Assembly: GCA_963921935.1 (NCBI GenBank)
Contig: OY998179.1
Coordinates: 19,961,114 to 20,025,113 of the forward strand
Source of the DNA: Galeruca laticollis
Taxonomy: Eukaryota; Arthropoda; Insecta; Coleoptera; Chrysomelidae
DNA length: 64,000 bases
Direction of reading: 5' to 3'
Part shown: piece by piece, positions 20,459-31,678 of the stretch
Position numbering within the stretch: position 1 is the stretch's first letter
How the letters are laid out: each line of letters begins with the position of its first letter
Program-made: the position numbers and the translations under genes
Notes under the pieces: model-generated
Database searches by the model: none
What the model saw: only the letters and a program-made list of their open reading frames with translations
What the model was told of the DNA's origin: nothing

Positions 20459-20990
20459 GGGGGGGGGCAGCTTGACGGAGCTATCCTTTACTCAGTTTGC
20501 TTTTGGTCGAATCCTTAATTCGTATACCCATCTCTTCAATGATAATAAAGGTCCCACAGTAAACAAACAATAGAGTTTTCGTAATTGGATTATCTTCATT
20601 TATGTTGACACTTATTTCTCCATTTATCATTTCAAGGCATTCTTTCGTTTTGTTTGGTCGGATTTTTGGCAATTTCGGTCGCTTTTCTGGGTCTCTACCC
20701 TCATATAAGACTAAGGCGTCTATTCTGTAAGTATGTACTATTCCATTGCTGAACGAATATCGTTTATGAACGATAAATGTTATTCAGTATCCAAAATGCT
20801 AACGAATTCCTCGTTAGAAATCGCCGTTCATGAACGACAACAAGAAACGTGACATTGGGTATCAAAAGTTGTCTATTTTTGTGATAACATTAATTATTTC
20901 TGTCAAAATTATGGAAATTTTTTAAGAGGAAATTGATCGAAGGAATAATATTTATTTTTATATATTCTTAGGAGGGAAAATAATCGAATT

Positions 20991-21101
20991 ATGAGGCAAT
21001 TAAGGGATAATCTCAATCCTTTTTTCCTCCCAGAAAAAGCATTTTCAAACATGTATAGATTTTCGAGAACTCAGCCACAGCATTTATTATTGGAAAATTA
21101 A
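20991..21101 (+). pseudogene. PIF/Harbinger transposase N-terminal fragment
   Basis: The 36-codon frame MRQLRDNLNPFFLPEKAFSN, followed by MYRFSRTQPQHLLLEN, matches the start of Harbinger (HARBI1-like) transposases: a basic R-x-L-R-D, then 'NPF-LP', then 'F--YR-S---' leading into the first helix. It ends at a stop and the DDE core is gone. It is too short for certainty, but fits the inverted repeats around it. Confidence 0.45.
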
Positions 21102-21180
21102 TACAAAAGAATAGTTATTTTGTAGTAGGTATAACTTACCTTTGTTCAACTGAGTTCATCCTTTACAGGCCCCACCAGAA

Positions 21181-21345
21181 CTATCTAATTTCTGAGTCAA
21201 ACTTTTCCAGTTTTTCTTTTAAATAGCCCGGTTTGTCCGCCGAATATTTGTTTTCTTTAAATAACATATTATTTTCTAGCTCGTTTAAGTATATTTCGTA
21301 CTGGCTTCTACTTGTTTTGTTTGATCGTTTCTTTTTTTCTTCCAT
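21181..21345 (-). CDS. Small basic protein, possibly the Harbinger Myb-like partner (fragment)
   Basis: 54 codons from ATG at 21345 (an upstream in-frame ATG at 21441 gives 86). The sequence MEEKKKRSNKTSRSQYEIYL continues to NELENNMLFKENKYSADKPG, a charged helical region like the trihelix/Myb-type domain of the second Harbinger protein, which helps the transposase enter the nucleus and bind DNA. It is much shorter than that protein (usually 150-250 residues). The assignment leans on context. Confidence 0.35.
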   Translation of the reverse strand: MEEKKKRSNKTSRSQYEIYLNELENNMLFKENKYSADKPGYLKEKLEKFDSEIR

Positions 21346-21841
21346 ATTAATGTAATATTTTCTACACATGCAGAGAAAAAAGTCAAATATTCGCAACTTC
21401 ATACAAGTTTTTTTCTTTATCTGAGTTCGAAACCAAAACAAATAAGCATAACCTCAAACGAAAGCTGAACAACGTTGTCACACTGTAAACTGTTTCAAAG
21501 TTGCTAAAAGTATTGACATGAAAAACGTAAAAAACAATCACAGTACTTTATTATTTACATTTATAAGTTTCTGCAGTATATTAAATAACATAGTAATGTG
21601 AATTTTACAAACATTAACAGATATGTATTTATAGAATGGATATTAGCTACGGTCTTCATCACCTAATTATAACATAATTCAAGAATCTGACAACGCTGTG
21701 ATATTTTGGTCTACTACCCATTTGAAAACATCCACTTTTCGTTAACAGCAGAAAGTGGTCAAGGAAAGAGATATAGAATAACATTTCAAAATTGTTCGTC
21801 CAGACTTCTAATCGTTTGTGAACGAAATATTACAGAATAGA

Positions 21842-22637
21842 AGTTTCTAGTTAGAATTTCCTGTAGTTCTCAAACAAATTTTTCTTTTATTTCAAGTGAT
21901 TTAATAATATTCATCATTATTATTATTCTGCATTTATAACTACTTATAAGTACTAGGAAATATATTATAATGCAACATTATAGCATGCAAAAGATAATTT
22001 AAAATATTGATTAGATGTACTTCGGGATTTGACATAATATTCGTTCTTAATTTTTTTTATCAGAGCTTTCGGTATAAACTAGAGCCCCTGGAAAAATATT
22101 TATTAAAACTAATTTAAAATTACCTACTTATCCATTCAAAATATAGATTTATATTACGGATATGAAGTTTCCAGAGTTTTATTTTTATTTTGAAACTAAC
22201 TCGCCTGATGAAGCAAAGTTATAGAAATCGCTTTTCATTATTATTCATCAAAGATTGTTTCGCGGCTTGGATAAGTTTCTCCAAAGCTTCTTCCTTCTAT
22301 ATTAAGTTCTTGAATTTATATATTTAAATTCGAAGGAAATAGTGATATCTAAAAAGCAAATTACAATTTGGATCTCAAATTCTAATAAATGAGATTCAAT
22401 TTATGGTCGTCATATTTAATATTTGTCAATATTTTTCTTCAAATTAATAAAACTAGTTCATAAAAAATTTGTAAGTTCAATTTTTTTATTAAAATTGTAC
22501 AGCAAAAAATAAGGAATTAATTGATTTAGTCAAACATCATCATCATCAAACACTGACCATTTATAACAAAACTAAAATACAGACATTTACACTATTTAAA
22601 ATATAATAGTTATTTATGGAACAAGTGTCTAAAGTAA
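21842..22637. other. No recognisable gene
   Basis: A+T-rich sequence with a short CATCATCATCA run near 22537. Confidence 0.6.
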
Positions 22638-22711
22638 CCCTTTTTTGACGAATGTGAATTTTGTCGCAATAGCCGAAGGCGAATGCGACGATCACATGAG
22701 TCAAAAAAGGG
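22638..22711. repeat. Nested inverted repeat (74 bp)
   Basis: CCCTTTTTTGAC at 22638-22649 pairs with GTCAAAAAAGGG at 22700-22711. Inside it, TGTGA/TCACA and GTCGCA/TGCGAC also pair, around the loop TAGCCGAAGGCGAA. It lies about 35 bases before the truncated LTR of Gypsy copy 2. Confidence 0.75.
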
Positions 22712-22745
22712 ACTTTACAACACGAATTGCAAAATTGCATACAAT

Positions 22746-23212
22746 ACTCTGTTTAAGCCATGTATGAAAGTTAAAATTAAGGCGGAAGCGCAGGGATTTC
22801 TTAGAACTGTTTACGATTTTTTAGCCACTATCTTATCTTGACATTGTTTTTGTGACCAGTCTTATCTAGAAAATGCCAGATAGCCAATTGTTTTTGTGTA
22901 AGCCGCAATCTAGAAATATCTAGTAAAAAAGGCACTAATATATAAAGGACCGACCAGCGAGAGAAACTTAGTTTATAAAGTGATCTCGACAAATAAACAA
23001 GAATACACCGAAATAGCGAACAGTAAAGTGTTGATATAAATTAATAATTAAGGTGGTGTGTATATAAATTAAATTTAAGTGAATAGTTAAGTGTATATAA
23101 AATAAGTGTTAGTGTGTAGTTTATAGTTAAAATAAATTAGTAAGTAGCCATACCGTGTGTTTAAAGTTAATCCCACCCGTTTACTGTTTATATAAATACG
23201 AAAAACATTACA
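22746..23212 (+). repeat. 5' LTR of Gypsy copy 2 (start missing)
   Basis: Aligns with the 3' LTR from ACTCTGT (26812) onward; about 38 bases of the LTR start are absent. Ends ATTACA before the primer site. Confidence 0.9.
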
Positions 23213-23231
23213 TTGGTGTCAGAAGTGGGAT
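23213..23231 (+). promoter_or_regulatory. Primer binding site, tRNA-Leu
   Basis: TTGGTGTCAGAAGTGGGAT: TGGTGTCAGAAGTGGGAT is complementary to the 3' end of animal tRNA-Leu with CCA. Confidence 0.8.
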
Positions 23232-23256
23232 AATGTAAATGAATTACTACGTAAAA

Positions 23257-23418
23257 ATGGCCAAAAGACTATGCGACCTGAAAGTGACGGAACTAAGAGC
23301 AGAACTGGAAGATCGCGAGTTCGAAACGTCCGGTAAGAAAAGTTAATTAGTAGAAAGACTTAAAGTGGTACTGGAAAATGACGGCTTTGATCCAGAAACA
23401 GTTTTATTCAATGACTAA
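23257..23418 (+). pseudogene. SAP-like small ORF, copy 2
   Basis: 54 codons from ATG to a TAA at 23416-23418. The sequence MAKRLCDLKVTELRAELEDR followed by EFETSGKKS, an in-frame stop, and LVERLKVVLENDGFDPE fits a SAP motif (two amphipathic helices joined by T/S-G-x-K), a chromatin-DNA binding unit. One base change makes the internal TAA. A SAP motif at the front of Gag may help target or package the element. The following coiled-coil frame starts at 23449. Confidence 0.6.
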
Positions 23419-23448
23419 GCTTCCACCATAATCTCGTCAATTTCTGCC

Positions 23449-24480
23449 ATGGAAGAAAATATTTCAACTAATGTGAAGAACGATATTTCTGCCACAGAAG
23501 AGAAGATTTCGACGAATGTGAAGAACGATATTTCTGCTATGAAGAACGATATATCTGCAGATATCTTATTAATGAAAAACAGCATTGCCGCTGACGTTGA
23601 AAATGAAATTTCGTCTATAAAATCTGAAATTGAGAATAAGATGTCAACGATGGACGAGAAAATTGAGAATAAGATGACAACGATGGACGAGAAAATCAAG
23701 GAGTTAGAAAGAAAGATGACAGGTATAAGAACTCAAGACACGCCAGCGGAAGAAAATAAGACCGAGCAAACAAAACCTTGCAAGTCAGAAACACACCCTA
23801 AGTTAGAAGACATTGGTAGTTTTACCCGAGTCAAGGCCCCAACGTTCGATGGAAAAATGTCGTGGACCAATTATGTGAAACAGTTTGAAGCAGCCGCTAG
23901 AGTGAATAATTGGTACGATAAGGAGAAAGCAGTAAATCTAACTATAGCGCTTCGGGGAGATGCCTTAGATGTACTACAGACGATACCACTTGAAAAAACG
24001 GATGACTTTGAGCAGCTGAAAAAGAAGTTGTATATGTGATACAGTCACGAACATTTGGAACAATTGTACAGATTTCAGCTGAAGAACCGAAGGCGTAAAC
24101 GTGACGAAACCCTTCAAGAGTATGAACTGGATATTGCCCGACTAGTTTGATTTGCTTATCCATCAGCACCAGATAACATGATGGAATGTTTAGGCATTCA
24201 GGCCTTTATTGACGGCTTATGTGACCACGGTATGGAGAAGACGCTTCGATTAGCCCATCCTAAAGCATTGGTCGATGCATTGACTGCTGCTCTTGAATAT
24301 GAAGCAGCCACGATGGCTTCGGGATACAACGGAGGTAGGACCACAAGAAGCCGAAGAAAATCAGGTGCTGCTATTGTGGCGAGCTAGAGCATGCACGGAG
24401 TTCGTGTGAGCGTCCTACGACTCATGCAAACCAAGAACCTCTTAAATGCAAAGCAGCCACAAAGGGCTCGCGGTACAACA
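23449..24480 (+). pseudogene. Gag with coiled coil, capsid and first zinc-knuckle module, copy 2
   Basis: Residues 1-95 are a coiled coil with repeats of NVKNDISA and MKNDIS. Capsid follows: DIGSFTRVKAPTFDGKMSW, NYVKQFEAAARVNNW and LRGDALDVLQTIP, the usual Gypsy capsid start. After a stop at 24037-24039 it continues in the same frame (EHLEQLYRFQLKNRRRK) to another stop, then FAYPSAPDNMMECLGIQAFI. The first zinc knuckle, near 24360, is out of frame (CCYCGELEHARSSC in the frame before the stop is disrupted). Gag would form the particle; this copy has at least three breaks. Confidence 0.75.
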
Positions 24481-24491
24481 AAGGTAGGACC

Positions 24492-25637
24492 ATGCAGGAA
24501 GAAGATGACGATGACAAACTTGACCAGATCATCATCTTGTTGAAAGGTTTGGCAGACAAAAAGCCGACGAAGATCGAATGCCGGAAGTGTGGCGAGCTAG
24601 AGCACGTACGCAGTCCGTCTAAGCGCCCCAAGACACCTGCAACCAAAGAACTCCAGTCACAGGAGACATCAGACAGGGGTGAACATCGAGCTTATGTGTA
24701 TCACCGAAAAACCGACTCTTTGCCTAGAAAGTCGTGCCCTGTATGCTATTCTCAATGCAACAAGGCGGAATCTAGGGAATCTGCAGTTTCAAGAACTACA
24801 GTAGTCAATGAAGAATGGTTACCCACCAAGATCAGAGAAGATCAGGAGAATCATCCTTGCCTAAAAAAGATTCGGCATTGGAAGGAAGAAAATCAGCGAC
24901 CTACCTGGCAAGAAGTGTCAAGATTTTCACCGAAACTCAAGGTGTATTGGGCTCAGTGGGACTCCCTTGTCCTGAAAGAAGGGCTGTTGAAAAGAGCCCT
25001 CGAAAACAATGATGGTTCCGAGACGAGGAGACAGCCAGTTATCCCCAGAACGAGAGATAAGGTACTGAAGGAGTTACACGACAGTCCATCGGGAGGTCAT
25101 CTGGGAGTGAAGAAAACCCTTCAGCGAGTCCGTGAAAGTTTTTATTGAATGAACAGCTCCGACGATGTGAAGGACTGGTGTCAGAAATGTACGACTTGTG
25201 CTACGAGTAATGGACCACATCGCAAAAGAAAGGCACCTATGGAACAGTATAATGTTAAAAGCCCTTTCGAAATAATTGCTTTAGATATAACAGGACCATT
25301 TCCGACGACAGAAAATGGTAGCAAATACATACTGGTTGTAATGGATTATTTCACAAAGTGGGTGGAAATTTACGCTATCCCAAACCAAGAGGCCACAACT
25401 GACGCGGATGTATTGGTGAAAGAATTTATCAGCCGATATGGAGTGCCCTTGGAAGTCCACAGTGACCAGGGAAGAAATTTCGTAATCCATCTAATCCAGG
25501 AGATTTGCGAGAAGCTGGGAATGAAGAAGACCACGACAACAGCATTACATCCACAGTCAGATGGAATGGTCGAGAGAATGAACAGGACTATTGGAAAATA
25601 CCTGTCCAAAGTAGTTTCCAGCCATCAGAGAGATTAG
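24492..25637 (+). pseudogene. Second zinc-knuckle module, linker and integrase, copy 2
   Basis: From a duplicated knuckle (CRKCGELEHVRSPS, last Cys lost) the frame passes directly into the RNase H-integrase linker (TDSLPRKSCPVCYSQCN). Integrase then begins: HDSPSGGHLGVKK and WCQKCTTC give a complete HHCC zinc site. An in-frame TGA at 25146-25148 replaces the Trp found in copy 1. The core has FEIIALDITGPF, VHSDQGRNF and GMVERMNR, so all three catalytic residues (D, D, E) are intact, unlike in copy 1. A TAG at 25635-25637 ends the frame but the same frame goes on at 25662. Confidence 0.9.
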
Positions 25638-26799
25638 GACCAGTATCTTTCCCTATTCGCATTGGCTTATCGATCTGCCGTCAATGATTCAACGGGTGAA
25701 ACACCTGCTAAAATCCTGTTTGGACGTGAAATGACGCTTCCTTGTGACCTGGAATTTGGCTGTCGGCCTGGAGAAGATCTAGCAGGAGAAGACTACATGA
25801 TCCAATTGAGAAGAAGGTTGGACGATATTCATGAATTAGTTCGAACAAATCTCCAAGTTACCAGCGACAGAATGAAAAGTCGGTACGACACGCAGGCCAC
25901 AGAAGGCGGTTTTAAAGAAGGGGATAAAATATGGTTACACAACTCGACGAGGAGAAAATGATTTTCTCCAAAATTACAAAAATCCTTGGAAAGTCCATAC
26001 TTAATCAAGAAAAGGATCAATGATTTTATATATCGCATAAGCAAGATCCCCAACGGAAAACCTAAAGTAGTTCACCAAAACCGACTAGCGCCATTCGAAG
26101 GAGACCATGACGTAGAGAAAGGAGTAAACCATATTCGAGATGTGTCTGACCCTACCTTCGATGAATTTATGGGCGCGTATGAAGGTACCGAGAAAGCTAG
26201 ATATGAAGTCACTTCAGAACAACGACAAGATTTGTTCACTCTCCCGGAAGATTATTCACTGGCATACAACATCCCCGCCCGCCTCAAGAACGCACGAGGG
26301 TTGGCATTCGTCTTTCGAAAGAAGTTCGGGCAATTAGAAAAACTTGAAGAGCAGATTCCAGTCCCTGGCTGGCAAGACACTGAAACTGAAACAACATTCG
26401 CGGTACGTCTTCTACGTGGTAACTAAGAATGAATTTCAAGATCGATCTACCTACCGCGATGTGTGGGAAGCACTTCAAAACCTCCGAGACCATGTGTTAG
26501 AATCTAGCGTGAAGAAACTGGCTATGCCTAAGATAGCGAGTAACCAGTTGTATTGGCGAGTTATCAAGAACATGGTAGAGATTATCTTTCGAGATACCGG
26601 TGTCCAGATATTAATTTGCATCTACAACCCCCGTTATCAGTATCCGATTAAGACGGTGCCCTGCTATTTCCATAAGACCGGAAAGTGTAGAAATGGGACC
26701 AGTTGCCTATTCAAACATCCAGTCTCGGCTACACAAAAGTTCCAAGAGGAACTGCTATTTAAGGAGGGGGTGATGTTACGAAACAGCACACTGGTATAG
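25638..26799 (+). pseudogene. Integrase C-terminus, TARG1-like macrodomain and complete CCCH zinc finger, copy 2
   Basis: Integrase continues to a TGA at 25959-25961, then the GPY/F module (SPYLIKKRIND, HQNRLAPFEGD). The macrodomain starts near 26240 (SLAYNIPARL, ARGLAFVFRKKFG). A 4-bp duplication in CCTGGCTGGCAAG near 26366 shifts the frame; the second half resumes as RYVFYVVTKNEFQDRSTY, KKLAMPKIASNQL and VQILICIYNPRY. After 12 residues comes a full CCCH finger, CYFHKTGKCRNGTSCLFKH (C-x7-C-x5-C-x3-H) at 26662-26718. The frame ends at 26797, inside the LTR. Apart from the 4-bp duplication and the stops the layout equals copy 1 and shows that the CCCH finger was the natural Pol C-terminus. Confidence 0.8.
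26755..26773 (+). promoter_or_regulatory. Polypurine tract of Gypsy copy 2
   Basis: AAGGAGGGGGTGA ends one base before the LTR start TGTTACG at 26774; it primes second-strand synthesis. Confidence 0.8.
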
Positions 26800-27680
26800 T
26801 CCCTGAATCCGACTCTGTCTAAGCCATGTATGAAAGTTAAAATTATGGTGGATGCGCAGGAATTTCTCAGAAGTGTTTACGATTGTGACTATCTTATCTA
26901 GACATTGTTTTTGTGACCAGTCTTATCTAGAAAATTCGAGACCTATTGTTTTTGTGTAAGCCGCAATCTAGAATTATCTAGTAAAAATGGCACTAATATA
27001 TATAACGGACCGACCAGCGGAGAAGTTCAGTTTAGTTGATAAAGTGATCTCGAGAAATAAACAAGAATACACCGAAATAGCGAACAGTGAAGTGTTGATA
27101 TAAATTTATAATTAAGTTTGTGTGTATATAAATTAAATTTAAGTGAATAGTTAAGTGTATATAAATTAAGTGTTAGTGAGTAATTTAGTGTTTGAATAAA
27201 TTCGTAAGTAGCCATACTGTTCAATCCCCACGGCAATTATTTAAGTAAATTTTGGAAGCATTTAGCATTGCCCCCAAGTCAAGGCATAGTTCGGCGCGCG
27301 CCAACTAGATTTAAGAAAAGACGAGAGTAGCGTTTGAACGGTGCACGATACATGTGGTCGCTCGTGGTAAAAATCATTTTTTTACATTAAAATTAAGTGT
27401 GTAACCCCAGAATTTACAATTTACGTGGCCCTATCTTCATACTCAGTCGGTACCGACAAGAAGACCTGCTGGTATAACAAGGGTAATTGTTATATGCTTC
27501 CTCCCTTTTTATATGATTTCTTTATTGTTTGCTTCACTTTATTGCCGGTATCAATTCATGTATTGAATCAAATAGAAAGAAAAAATAATACAGTCCACTT
27601 ATTTCCCGCCCATACACATACCGTGTGTTTAAAGTTTATCCCACCCGTTTACTGTTTAAATAAATAAGAAAAACATTACA
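26774..27680 (+). repeat. 3' LTR of Gypsy copy 2, split by a solo LTR
   Basis: TGTTACG to CATTACA. The first part is 26774-27217 and the rest 27622-27680; between them is the 27218-27616 insertion plus one CATAC duplication. Confidence 0.9.
27218..27616. mobile_element. Solo LTR (399 bp) inside the 3' LTR
   Basis: Starts TGTTCAATCC and ends CCATACA. CATAC flanks it on both sides (27213-27217 and 27617-27621), and the other LTR of the host element has CATAC only once. TG...CA ends with a 5-bp duplication and no coding sequence mean a solo LTR left after recombination between the two LTRs of a full element. No other copy of this LTR is in the window. Confidence 0.85.
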
Positions 27681-29799
27681 ATAATTTTGACGTGTTCTGT
27701 AATACGAATAAAATTGTACAGATTAACAGTTCTAATACACAGCCAAGGCCTACTCACTTTCACCAAAATCGACATCCATGGTTTAATTAAATCTCAAGAC
27801 AATTATTATAATTAGAATAAAAAAACTGTTGATAATATGGATAATATATAGGTAAGCCAAAATAATTAACTTGTCTTAGAAGGAGCATAAAAATGGTAAC
27901 ATCAAATAAAACGTTATATGTTGTTGCTATGTACAATTTTTGAGTAATTTTACTTTTTTTTTACTAGTGCGCAAAGAGTTTTAATTTACGTACGGTATTA
28001 GAAAAATATATTTTAAAGACTTACTAACATTATTCTTTCACTTATTCAAGATTAAACATTGACACACATTAACATACACAAGCATTTCACGTAAATATTA
28101 TTCTAACTAGGAAATATACTGCATATTCCTGGTACAACCTTCACCCCAAGCGGTATCTTAGCTATTTCTAAGGATTTATTCAATAATCGCATTTTTTCCT
28201 TATCCTAGAAAGCCGATTCCAGAGAAATCATCGTTCTCCCTCAAATCCCAACAGTTTTCACGAGCAGAAGATTAGGAGTGAAGTTAATCCCAATATTTCA
28301 AAAAGAAAGAGGATAAATATCAGATATACTGTTTGAATTCGATAGCAGAAATTGTCATTGGATTAATACGACCTTTTTTATGGAATGCTGTATATATTTA
28401 CTCATAATTTGCATGATAATCCAAAGAAACTTACTTAGGAAAAATATTAAACTGCTCTAAATACCGGCATTTCCTGAAAACGAGAATATTAAACTACATC
28501 TAAACTATTGTACTTGGAACCTCTTTAATCCCTTCAAGTAACAGTCGAGTTTCCCGAAGAAAATTAAACCAATCAATCAAGTAGCGAATTAAACCCTTGA
28601 ATTTCGCAAGTTGCACGACCTTCGTTGAGATTAAAGGAATGACAGATTAGATGACACTGTAAGTGTAGTTTTACTTTGAAACCCCCCGTTTGACTCCAAA
28701 AATTCACTGTGGTAACGTAATTTAGATACAAATCAAATACTGTGTTTTGCACACTGAACTCTATGTTACTTAATTTACTCTATTTATAATGGAATTTTAT
28801 AGATTGAAACTTTTCAATTAATTAAAATCATATTCATGCTAGTATCACTTTGTGTTTAGTAGGGTGAATGAATAAAAAAGTATATTCGGCTCAATATTCG
28901 GTAAATTTTCACCTTTTATAACCAACTTGTTTACCGCTGTAATAAAATATGCCAAGGGACATCTAAGCACACCTTTTTAAAGCGAGGGTTTGATAATAGG
29001 TCGGTCCATCGGACAGTTTAGGGTCATTTGTGTGGTATCATTCGCATGCATCCTTTTCCTTTCTGACCCTAGATCTGACATACAGATACATAACTCGACT
29101 AAAAAAGAATGGAAAAACAATTCTTGAAAATAACATAAGTTTTATCTTTCTCAGCGGAAGTGACCCTTATGCAAATACGTGTTGTCCTACTAATTTAAGA
29201 AGGGCATGGGAGAATATATGTTAAAGGTAGGAGAATATATAATTTAATGATATCAACAGTGGTGGAGAGCACTAAAGGGCACATGTCCTCCTTCAACTAC
29301 CAAGTAAACTCGGGAAGAAATTCGCATGTAGGCGTTAGACATTCTTATGACCAGCCCTCATCTTAGAAACTAGGCGCCCCACTAGGGCAAAAATAAAGCG
29401 ACTTCGGAAGTGGCTGTTCTTTTTCTTACATATTCTTCAAACTTAATTTCATATCTTTATCTAGTCAGTTGTTATCACAAAATGCCATTCATTATTTGAA
29501 GTTTTGCAAAAATGCGTCATGTAAAATAAGATCTTTAAGTAGTTAAATATATTTATTTACTGTAACCTATGAATATTTATTTTCAACCCATCTGAATATT
29601 CTTCAAGCGAACCGGCGACCATATCGAAGGGATATTATGCAGTAACAATAGTTTATTACAGTTGGACCCTTTTAAAAAGAGCCAATTTTTATCCACATAT
29701 ACAATATTAAAATTTCCAACATTAAAGCTGTGTTATCCACAATATTAATGACAATTCAATACAAAAATAATGAACCAAGAGAACTAACAATAACGGGAG
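27681..29799. other. No recognisable gene
   Basis: A+T-rich sequence, no gene or element end seen. A short frame at 29030-29224 shows no domain. Confidence 0.55.
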
Positions 29800-29912
29800 T
29801 GTCAGGATGCTGGCTGTCGAGGCAACACTGCCAAGTTAGCATTCGACAACGGACACGAGGAGTGAAGTGACAACTGTCAATGACAGAGGTCATATAAAAT
29901 ATATATATTCAG
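29800..29912 (+). repeat. 5' LTR, first part
   Basis: Matches the start of the 3' LTR at 33245 (TGTCAGGATGCTGGCTGT, CGACAACTGTCAATG region). Continues at 32091-32186. Confidence 0.88.
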
Positions 29913-30102
29913 CATGCCCTGCGATCTTTTATAGCCACTGCTAAACCGCATTTTTAACGCCATCTATTCGCTTGGAAGGTTACTAACAGCATCAAAATGT
30001 CAGGAGTAAAACAATAACAAATGGATCAGTATATTAGAGACTTTGACAGAATTTTATTGTATTTGTCATTTTTTAAAGGGAAATAATTTTTTAACTTGTA
30101 GA

Positions 30103-30925
30103 TGACTTTACTGTAGCACAAAGAAAAGCCAAACAGGCTTTAATTACAACAGACCTTTCGTCTAGTTCCGATATTTACAAAGGACGGGGATCAAGGATAC
30201 GGAAAAAAATACAAGGTATATGTCCCATCACTCTAGTTCTGATTCAGACGAGAGTTCCTCATTAAATCGTAACATTTATCCTGTTTTTAAACCTACAACA
30301 CAAACAAATTGTAAGTATTTAAAGAAATTAATTAGAATGTTTTGTGCAAATAATATATTTTTCAGTATTGTATAAAAGTCGGGCAATTATAAATCGGGAG
30401 TACTTCGCCAGATATTCAAGTGGAATCTATTGCCGAAACTATGAGGTCTGATGCTGAAGGAATTTCCCTTGAGAATAAAGAATCAAATGATATGGCGAGA
30501 TTAGCTGTTCCTCGAGGTAATTTGTTTCTAAAGTTAAATCATAATTTATAATAACCTAAAGTTTGCATATTAAATTTGAGATTTAGTATAAAAATACTTA
30601 ATTTTATAATGTATCTTTTTTAATTTTTTTTAGAGTCAAAACCTGGAATCAAATGAACACTCCACAAAAGAGATAAATAATTACCACAAATAGATACACT
30701 TGATGATCAAGGTGACTAAACTAAATAATTTTAATTAATTTTTATATTTAATCATATTTTAAATTTATTTTAGAATTTAAAAGGTTGATGATAGATGAAA
30801 TATCTCAATTAAATTTAAAAATCAACACTTTAATTGAAAGCGTTGGCACTCTCTTGAAAACACAAAGAATTCCGAGTAACCTGCAAGTAACATCGTCTGA
30901 AAATAATGTGAAAACGTGATATGAA
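30103..30925 (+). pseudogene. Intron-containing remnant resembling DUF4806-type insect proteins
   Basis: Several coding-like blocks are bounded by splice-like signals. Block A follows AACTTGTAG and reads DFTVAQRKAKQALITTDLSS, then after a frame break HHSSSDSDESSSLN to a GTAAGT donor near 30311. Block B follows TTTTTCAG (about 30365) and ends at CGAG/GTAATT near 30515. A short block follows TTTTTTTAG near 30634. Block D follows TTATTTTAG at 30773 and reads EFKRLMIDEISQLNLKINTL, then IESVGTLLKTQ. 'D-(x)n-A-RKAK-A--T-DLSS' and an 'EFxR...L..' helix are what I remember from the dispersed DUF4806 proteins of insects. Frameshifts and a stop make it a pseudogene. It could be a host gene fragment captured by the transposon. 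Confidence 0.4.
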
Positions 30926-31204
30926 AAAATTCCAGTAATTCGACATTCGACGCATATTTTCAAAATTCAAATTCAACGTACTCGATCAAATACTGTCCCT
31001 AGTATTGCAAACGGACATTACAGATCCTTTCTCAACAATACTACAGATAGTACTGGAGAAGACCAAATGCCCCAAGGAACGAGAAATAGTGAGATAAATA
31101 GATGAAACAAAACTTAAAAATACAATCAGACAAAAATCTTGGGATTTCTTATACTTGAATCCAGATCCTAACTATGCAACGAATACTTTCATTGAAACAC
31201 TTCA

Positions 31205-31205
<1 letters not shown>

Positions 31206-31262
<57 letters not shown>
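31206..31262. repeat. TA microsatellite
   Basis: About 27 TA units. Confidence 0.95.
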
Positions 31263-31263
<1 letters not shown>

Positions 31264-31678
31264 GACTGTACATATACAAAAAAATGTAAAAGGAAAAGCA
31301 CGAAGATCGCCCCTTGGATGACAAGTACACTACAAAATACACAATGTATATCGGGAAAAAATTAGTGTTTGAAAAACATTGGAATCCATTATATTGTATC
31401 ATATGTGTAATATTTGTTAGCACATGCTATTATCAATAGATTATTCTTATCTTAAGTTTGAGAAGAAAATAAAGAAAATCACCTGTAGATACTATTTTAT
31501 AAACAAAATTTTATATTAAATTTTTGAAACTATTTGTCGACATTCGTCTTTTAATAAACTATCCTGGTTAATAAAAACGGGTAAAAGCTTTAAACAACTT
31601 TTTGAAACAACCTATCCTACTTTTAAGCCAAAATAAAATAACAGGTAGTTTCAAAAAGTGTTTAAACTTTGTGTGACT

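Larger units (their letters stand above)
20719..21841. mobile_element. PIF/Harbinger-like element remnant
   Basis: TCTATTCTGTAA at 20719-20730 is repeated inverted at 21830-21841 (TTACAGAATAGA). Next to each end is a related inverted motif with GAACGA and CGTTTRTGAACG. Two short coding remnants face each other inside: a transposase start on the plus strand and a small DNA-binding-type protein on the minus strand, the usual two-gene plan of Harbinger. I could not identify the 3-bp target duplication, so the exact ends are uncertain. Confidence 0.55.
22746..27680 (+). mobile_element. Ty3/Gypsy LTR retrotransposon, copy 2 (same family as 3176-6880)
   Basis: A truncated 5' LTR, tRNA-Leu primer site, SAP-like ORF, gag, duplicated zinc knuckle, linker, integrase, macrodomain, CCCH finger, polypurine tract and 3' LTR are all in order. 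Protease, RT and RNase H are missing at the same place as in copy 1. The 3' LTR is split by a 399-bp solo LTR. Several single stops and one 4-bp duplication break the reading frames. Confidence 0.92.

Noticed and set aside
3176..27680. Segmental duplication to explain the two Gypsy copies
   Set aside because: Similarity begins and ends at element borders or truncation points; flanking sequences differ.
31174..31423. Frames rich in Tyr-Ile across the TA run
   Set aside because: Product of the microsatellite in both strands.
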